From NCBI GenBank assembly GCA_004552595.1, contig SFNX01000054.1, positions 1 through 18,433 on the forward strand: 18,433 bases of DNA, in the 5' to 3' direction. The notes beneath the pieces are model-generated. The model saw nothing but the letters and a program-made list of their open reading frames with translations. It searched no databases and was not told the DNA's origin. The position numbers and the translations under genes were made by a program. Shown here piece by piece: positions 14,440 through 18,433 of the stretch; within the stretch, counting starts at the first letter, position 1, and each line of letters opens with the position of its first letter. Source of the stretch: Lachnospiraceae bacterium (GTDB taxonomy: Bacteria > Bacillota > Clostridia > Lachnospirales > Lachnospiraceae).

Positions 14440-16194
14440 TTACTCAATCATATTCCAAAGTTTATAGTATATTCCCTGCTTCTTAAGGAGCTCTTCATGT
14501 GTTCCTTCTTCGGCAATACCGTCTTCCTCCAACACAAGGATTCTATCGTAATTTTTGATTGTCGTAAGACGATGAGCTATTGTAAGAGTTGTTCTACCCT
14601 TTGCGAGACAGTCAAGGCTCCTGCTAACCAGCAATTCACTTTCATTATCAAGTGCACTTGTAGCCTCATCAAGAATCAATAATTTCGGATTTTTCAGGAA
14701 CACACGTGCAATGGAGATTCTCTGCTTCTGCCCTCCGGATAGCTTAACACCTCGCTCGCCTACATATGTATCATAGCCGTTCTTAAGCTCTCTAATAAAA
14801 CCGTCTGCACCTGCAAGCTTTGCCGCTTCTTCTATCTCTTCTCTTGTTGCATTTTGCTTTCCATAAGAAATATTTTCCGCAACTGTGCCGCTGAACAGAT
14901 ATACGTCCTGCTGCACAATTCCAATTGCTTCTCTAAGACTCCTAAGTGTTACCTTTGAAATATCCTGTTCATCAATCTCAATACTGCCTCCGGTTACATC
15001 ATAGAATCTTGGAATCAAGTTGCAAAGTGTTGTTTTACCACCGCCGGATGGACCGACAATCGCAACTCGCTCTCCCGGGTTAATAGTAAGAGATAAATGA
15101 TGCAATACTCTGTTATGATCATCAGGATATTCAAAACTCACATCCTTAAGTTCAATCTTGCCTTTTGAAACCTTAAGTTCTTTTGCATCCGGTACATCTG
15201 TAATCTCGATAGGAGCATCCATAATTTCAAAGAAACGCTCTATGCCCGTCATACCACGTTGAAACTGCTCTGCAAATTCAACTATACGCCGAATAGTTGC
15301 AATCAATGTAGAGACATACAGAACATATGCTACCAGATCTCCGGGAGTAATATGTCCATAAATCACGAATAGACCGCCTGCCAGAACAACAATCAGATAC
15401 ATAAGTCCATCAAACAATCTTGTAGATGCCTGAAACATCGCCATAAAATGATATGTCAGCTTCTTTATCTTCTTAAAATCATTATTTCCTTCGGCAAATT
15501 TTGATGCCTCCAGTTCTTCCGCTGCAAATGCCTTTACTACTCTTTCTCCAAGCAGAGATTCCTCAATGCACGCATTTAGCTCACCAATCTGCACTCGCTG
15601 TCTACGAAATGCAGCACGTAAATTCTGATTAAGAACAACCGATACTACAGCCATAATCGGTACGCATACAAAAATAAGTACGGTAAGTCCAATACTATAC
15701 CCACAAAGAATAGTGAAGCTTACAACAAATTTGATTCCTGCAATAAAGAATTCCTCAGGGCAATGATGAGCAAACTCCGTTACTTCAAACAGATCATTAG
15801 TAATTCGTCCCATAATCTGACCTATTTTATTATTGGAGTAATATGTATATCCCAGTCTTTGTAAATGATCAAAGGCGTCCTTTCGCATATCTGTTTCAAT
15901 ATACACACCCATCACATGACCCATATCTGCCATAAAGTATTGAGCCGCTGCATCTATAAGCCTAAGCACCAGATAAAGAAGTGCCAGCTTTCCAACAAGA
16001 CTTACAGTCAAGGATGCCAAATCTGTCATGGCAAGATTCGTAATTGTTCTAAGAATCAGTGGAAGTACCACATCACAAAGACATGTTAATGCTGCGCAAA
16101 ACAAATCTAAATACATAGTTTTGCGATATTTCTTCAAATATGGAAAAAAACGTTTAATTAATTGTGTTCTTTTACCGCTGTACTCATTCTGCAT
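14440..16194 (-). CDS. ABC exporter, fused membrane and ATPase domains (half-transporter)
   Basis: A 584-residue type IV ABC half-transporter that should work as a homodimer, or as a heterodimer with a partner not seen here. The membrane domain has six predicted helices, the first opening in YLDLFCAALTCLCDVVLPLI. The ATPase domain, numbered from an upstream Met at 16254, has Walker A GPSGGGKTT at 401-409, Q-loop 449, signature LSGGQKQR at 505-512, Walker B LLILDE at 525-530 and switch His561. The start at 16194 is preferred because GGAGTGG precedes it by 8 nt and it gives the family's usual length; the ATG at 16254 would add 20 residues with a poor ribosome binding site. It follows the ACT-domain gene and precedes the GNAT gene. 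Multidrug or peptide export is likely; the substrate is unknown. Confidence 0.92.
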   Translation of the reverse strand: MQNEYSGKRTQLIKRFFPYLKKYRKTMYLDLFCAALTCLCDVVLPLILRTITNLAMTDLASLTVSLVGKLALLYLVLRLIDAAAQYFMADMGHVMGVYIETDMRKDAFDHLQRLGYTYYSNNKIGQIMGRITNDLFEVTEFAHHCPEEFFIAGIKFVVSFTILCGYSIGLTVLIFVCVPIMAVVSVVLNQNLRAAFRRQRVQIGELNACIEESLLGERVVKAFAAEELEASKFAEGNNDFKKIKKLTYHFMAMFQASTRLFDGLMYLIVVLAGGLFVIYGHITPGDLVAYVLYVSTLIATIRRIVEFAEQFQRGMTGIERFFEIMDAPIEITDVPDAKELKVSKGKIELKDVSFEYPDDHNRVLHHLSLTINPGERVAIVGPSGGGKTTLCNLIPRFYDVTGGSIEIDEQDISKVTLRSLREAIGIVQQDVYLFSGTVAENISYGKQNATREEIEEAAKLAGADGFIRELKNGYDTYVGERGVKLSGGQKQRISIARVFLKNPKLLILDEATSALDNESELLVSRSLDCLAKGRTTLTIAHRLTTIKNYDRILVLEEDGIAEEGTHEELLKKQGIYYKLWNMIE

Positions 16195-16315
16195 AATACG
16201 TTCCACTCCATTAACTATAAAAGCAATCCTCTTATCTGTAAGAACAATTGACATCTCTCTTCTTTTTTCTTTGATAGGGAGAATTTCAACATATCGCTCG
16301 ACAAACTCCGATATA

Positions 16316-16684
16316 TTACTCTACGATTTCATAACCGGATTGTTTAAGAATATCCAATGCCTTTTGAAAATTCTCCTCTTTAATAAAAACATAATCCGTA
16401 TTATAAGTAGAAATTGCAAAAATCGAAATACTGTTTTCTGCCAGAAGAGCGGCAATCTTAGATAATATTCCAATCAAAGAAAAATCCAAAATCCCCTGCA
16501 AGCGAAAACCTTTCCACCCATCATCACGATGAGTGACATTTGATGGAACATCACTTGTAATACATACCAAGGATTTTTCCTCATCCGTTTTCCCGATAAA
16601 GCAGTATTCTGTATTGAAGTTCACAAATGCATAATCTTTCACTTTACATACTGAAAAATCCTGCTTGATAATTTTGATTTCCAT
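16316..16684 (-). CDS. ACT-domain protein (CASTOR-like, small stand-alone)
   Basis: A 122-residue protein. Its second half (RLQGILDFSLIGILSKIAAL, then SISIFAISTYNTDYVFIKEE, residues ~61-104) is an ACT domain of the type found in small stand-alone bacterial proteins and related to CASTOR sensors. The first half (KVKDYAFVNFNTEYCFIGKT, SLVCITSDVP) is a further beta-rich module typical of the same proteins. ACT domains bind amino acids and usually regulate an enzyme or transporter; the ligand cannot be deduced. The ATG follows GAGG at 8 nt. It lies 121 bp before the preferred start of the ABC exporter (61 bp before the longer one) on the same strand, so it may be cotranscribed with it, although a functional link is uncertain. 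Confidence 0.82.
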   Translation of the reverse strand: MEIKIIKQDFSVCKVKDYAFVNFNTEYCFIGKTDEEKSLVCITSDVPSNVTHRDDGWKGFRLQGILDFSLIGILSKIAALLAENSISIFAISTYNTDYVFIKEENFQKALDILKQSGYEIVE

Positions 16685-16750
16685 TCTTCAAACCTCGATT
16701 TGTTCTTCTAATTTTTTGTCATTTGCGCCCTACTCCCACACATTTTCATT

Positions 16751-16879
16751 TTACCCTATAGTTCCGGAAAAATCTCTGTACGCCGCAACTACAGCACCGA
16801 GCATATACTGCACAACCAGAATGTAATTATTATCTTCCTCATTCCAGTTAGTCAAGCTTTCCTGAAGGCAATCATAAGT
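16751..16879 (-). pseudogene. Fic-family protein remnant (C-terminal ~42 codons)
   Basis: The minus strand holds an open segment ending at a TAA (16751-16753) that reads like the C-terminal region of clostridial Fic/DOC proteins: YDCLQESLTNWNEED, then NNYILVVQYMLGAVVAAYRDF. In intact family members this part is followed by a winged-helix region; here it stops soon after. No Fic active-site motif HPFxxGNGR and no plausible start codon are present upstream, where the frame reaches TGA about 10 codons before the conserved block. I therefore read it as a decayed fragment. The assignment rests on memory of the family pattern rather than a search. It forms part of the 620-bp gene-poor stretch 16685-17304. 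Confidence 0.62.
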
Positions 16880-16932
16880 GGATATAATTATGCAGTTAAT
16901 TAATAACACTCATTATACTCATTATCAATGTC

Positions 16933-16964
16933 AATTACATCATTTTTCGCTAAATGATGTAATT
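16933..16964. repeat. Perfect 13-bp inverted repeat
   Basis: AATTACATCATTT and AAATGATGTAATT flank a 6-base centre (TTCGCT). No T-run follows on either strand, so it is probably not a terminator. It could be an operator, a recombination or attachment site, or the end of a former element. A related TTGATGAAGTAATTA copy follows at ~16970-16985. Confidence 0.85.
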
Positions 16965-17020
16965 AATCAATTGATGAAGTAATTAAAATACCTTATGCAA
17001 ATTCCCAAGAAAATAAAACA

Positions 17021-17045
17021 GCAGGTAATCCTATAGATTACCTGC
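17021..17045 (-). terminator. Strong hairpin terminator after a decayed gene
   Basis: GCAGGTAATC and GATTACCTGC pair perfectly over 10 bp around a 5-base loop. On the minus strand TGTTTTATTTT follows. It lies 29 bp after the end of the unidentified reading frame at 17075-17146, as expected for the true 3' end of a gene now largely lost. It might also end readthrough from the lnu gene. Confidence 0.75.
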
Positions 17046-17074
17046 CATATAAAATAATCAGTATCAAATTGAAA

Positions 17075-17146
17075 TTATTCAAACTCTACAAAGACTAACG
17101 CTTTTTGTTTAGGAATTATTCTCTGTAATGTTTCTCGTTCTTTTGA
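17075..17146 (-). pseudogene. Unidentified gene remnant (C-terminal fragment)
   Basis: A 23-residue open segment with coding-like composition ends TLQRIIPKQKALVFVEFE and a TAA, shortly before the terminator at 17021-17045. It opens with an in-frame TAA and has no start. A different short frame, MDISNNQKNEKHYRE (17116-17163), starts with an ATG just upstream and overlaps it, which would fit a frameshifted gene. I do not recognise the family. It could be chance. Confidence 0.3.
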
Positions 17147-17186
17147 TTATTTGATATATCCATATTATCCTGCCTATACGAGCTAA

Positions 17187-17230
17187 TGTTATCATTTTGT
17201 TATCGGCATTGATAACACCTACTCGATAAC
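17187..17230. repeat. Cluster of four TGTTATC/GATAACA repeats
   Basis: TGTTATC occurs at 17187-17193 and 17198-17204, 11 bp (one helical turn) apart. Its complement occurs at 17211-17217 (forming a 7-bp dyad with the second copy across 6 bp) and as GATAACT at 17225-17231. A TTGACA hexamer lies nearby on the minus strand (17255-17260). This looks like a multi-site operator, or iteron-like repeats, for the lost gene downstream. Confidence 0.5.
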
Positions 17231-17304
17231 TGTGGATAATAACTATATGTAGCATGTCAAATTATAAGCTATTTTGCTTAGAGATTCAACACAAAACTGA
17301 AATT

Positions 17305-17802
17305 TTACTTTTCCTTATATTCATCTGGTATTGCTATTTGAAATGTTTCACACAACAGCATCACATCATGCACATCATTTTTATCGTGTTCATATCCCAA
17401 ATGAAGCATTACCTGACTCAATGGTTCAATACAAGAAACAGTTATATCTCCAACTTTTCCAATACCGGAAAAAGTTTTTGATGGAAATATATCTCCCTCA
17501 TAAACAATTCCGTCATCTGTAAATTCAAAACAATGTAAATCAATGATTCTTTGTTTATCATCTTTCCAGACAGTATGACCATCCGTTGTATAATCAGTAT
17601 TTACTTCCTCAAATCCATGCTGCTTAATCACATAAATATAATCATGATAATGTTTCAGTTCAACAAACAAATCAATATCATTGTGTATTCTTGATTCTCT
17701 TTTAAGAAGTGCATCAACACCCCATCCGCCATCTAAATATACTTTAATTTCGTTTTGCAAAGCATATTTTATAATTTCACATGCATCTTCTGTACGTACC
17801 AT
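17305..17802 (-). CDS. lnu: Lincosamide nucleotidyltransferase, Lnu(C)-like
   Basis: A 165-residue nucleotidyltransferase. The opening VYLDGGWGVDALL (21-33) and HNDIDLFVE (40-48) carry the GG...DxD catalytic pattern (Asp42, Asp44), with a third likely catalytic Asp88 in RIIDLHCFE. YTTDGHTVW, TFSGIGKV, SCIEPLSQVMLHLGYE and DVHDVMLLCET follow the 164-residue Lnu(C) protein closely, as I remember it. Lnu enzymes inactivate lincomycin and clindamycin by adenylylation of a hydroxyl group, giving resistance. The length fits an intact enzyme. GGAGG precedes the ATG. It lies 84 bp after the end of an ABC-F gene on the same strand, and ABC-F proteins can also protect ribosomes from lincosamides. Exact subtype and activity need sequence comparison and testing; another small-molecule substrate is possible. 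Confidence 0.88.
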   Translation of the reverse strand: MVRTEDACEIIKYALQNEIKVYLDGGWGVDALLKRESRIHNDIDLFVELKHYHDYIYVIKQHGFEEVNTDYTTDGHTVWKDDKQRIIDLHCFEFTDDGIVYEGDIFPSKTFSGIGKVGDITVSCIEPLSQVMLHLGYEHDKNDVHDVMLLCETFQIAIPDEYKEK

Positions 17803-17886
17803 AATCTATCCTCCAAATTCAAATCTTTGTATGCTTTCCAACTCACTAAAAGCCTGAAATTTGTCAGTCTTTCATCCTTTTTGTTA

Positions 17887-18433
17887 TCAATCACCAATTA
17901 GCTGTAATCCATTAGGATTTAGCTGATATATTTTATCGCACACCTCTTCAATATACTTTCTATCGTGAGAAATGCTAATGACAGCCCCCGGAAATTCTCG
18001 GAGCATTTTTCTTATTACCGGACCGGACAATGGTGAAAAATTTCTTGTCGGTTCATCCAGAATAAGAACATTTGCACCACTTAAGCTCATCCTCAAGAGA
18101 AGCACTTTCGCCTTTTGTCCGCCTGATAACTCCCGAATCGGATGCTCCATTTCATCTGGTGTGTATTTAAGTGAACCAAGGTATGTTCTAATTCTTGTAC
18201 GCTCTTCTTTATCTCCTGTTTTATCAAGGTAATCAACCGGTGTAACATCCAAATCCAGCAGGTCTTCATAAGTTTGAGGCATATATTCTGCTTTAATGTC
18301 ATTCCGATTTAGGAGTTCTTCCGCTATCTTTTTTAGAAGAGTCGTTTTTCCTGCCCCGTTGGCTCCTATCATACAGATTTTTTCTGAACCTTTTATTTTT
18401 AAATGAATTCCTTCTGCTAAAATTCTTTTGCCA
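17887..18433 (-). CDS. ABC-F family ATPase, C-terminal part (runs off right edge)
   Basis: The last 182 residues of an ABC-F protein, covering most of its second ATPase domain; the frame is open at the right edge. Visible motifs are KRILAEGIHLKI, Walker A GANGAGKTT, signature LSGGQKAKV, Walker B VLILDEPT and the switch SHDRKYIEE. There are no membrane segments. ABC-F proteins act on the ribosome, either in translation control or by dislodging antibiotics. The residues after DEPT read RNFSPLS instead of the usual NHLD, a variant I recall from a group of clostridial ABC-F proteins whose role is not established. The missing half contains the first ATPase domain and the P-site tRNA interaction linker, which would decide whether this is a resistance type. 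It precedes lnu on the same strand, suggesting a paired resistance unit; this is inferred. Confidence 0.86.
   Translation of the reverse strand, partial: GKRILAEGIHLKIKGSEKICMIGANGAGKTTLLKKIAEELLNRNDIKAEYMPQTYEDLLDLDVTPVDYLDKTGDKEERTRIRTYLGSLKYTPDEMEHPIRELSGGQKAKVLLLRMSLSGANVLILDEPTRNFSPLSGPVIRKMLREFPGAVISISHDRKYIEEVCDKIYQLNPNGLQLIGD

Noticed and set aside
16028..16465. 145-residue plus-strand ORF across the ABC exporter and ACT genes
   Set aside because: It overlaps two well-supported genes on the other strand and shows no family motif.

Overview
The window looks like chromosomal DNA of an AT-rich, low-GC Gram-positive anaerobe, most probably a Clostridia member close to Lachnospiraceae. 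The basis is gene content: a one-step LL-diaminopimelate aminotransferase, a short clostridial glutamine synthetase next to an ANTAR regulator, a PadR/DUF2812 pair, TetR/PadR-controlled exporters, AGGAGG-type ribosome binding sites and sigma-A-like promoters. Taxonomy is inferred from family resemblance only. No rRNA, tRNA, CRISPR array, phage gene or intact insertion sequence was found.

Left block (1-3783, minus strand): a compact unit transcribed as glnA, ANTAR regulator, dapL, putP (partial). It joins ammonia assimilation, a nitrogen-type antitermination regulator, lysine/cell-wall precursor synthesis and a proline/Na+ symporter. The regulator lacks the usual receiver phosphorylation site, and the synthetase differs at a usual metal-ligand position. 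3903-6647: a NUDIX hydrolase; a convergent padR-DUF2812 pair whose promoter carries two operator-like dyads; and a divergent pair of small flavodoxin-fold oxidoreductases, the first with an iron-sulfur-flavoprotein-like cysteine motif.

6607-12643 (minus strand): a GMP synthetase gene that has only the ATP-pyrophosphatase and dimerisation domains and an altered C-terminus built on a palindrome. Upstream of it lies a four-gene efflux module: TetR regulator, MFS exporter, FtsX-type permease and MacB/LolD-type ATPase. A near-consensus promoter with an operator-like site at its start point, and a related motif in front of the MFS gene, suggest that TetR controls itself and the module.

12947-16684: an aldo/keto reductase of the YghZ type (plus strand), facing an ACT-domain protein, full-length ABC exporter and GNAT acetyltransferase series (minus strand). 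16685-17304 is a 620-bp gene-poor stretch holding decayed gene ends (a recognisable Fic-family C-terminal fragment and a second unidentified one), a strong terminator, a 13-bp perfect inverted repeat and a cluster of GATAAC repeats. It looks like a scar of accessory DNA turnover.

Right edge (17305-18433, minus strand): a partial ABC-F ATPase followed by a lincosamide nucleotidyltransferase of the Lnu(C) type, a plausible antibiotic-resistance pair. The points most worth checking are the altered GMP synthetase, the glnA-ANTAR-dapL-putP unit with its degenerate receiver, the PadR operator-promoter and the scar region. I did not find a clearly new multi-gene defence or mobile system.
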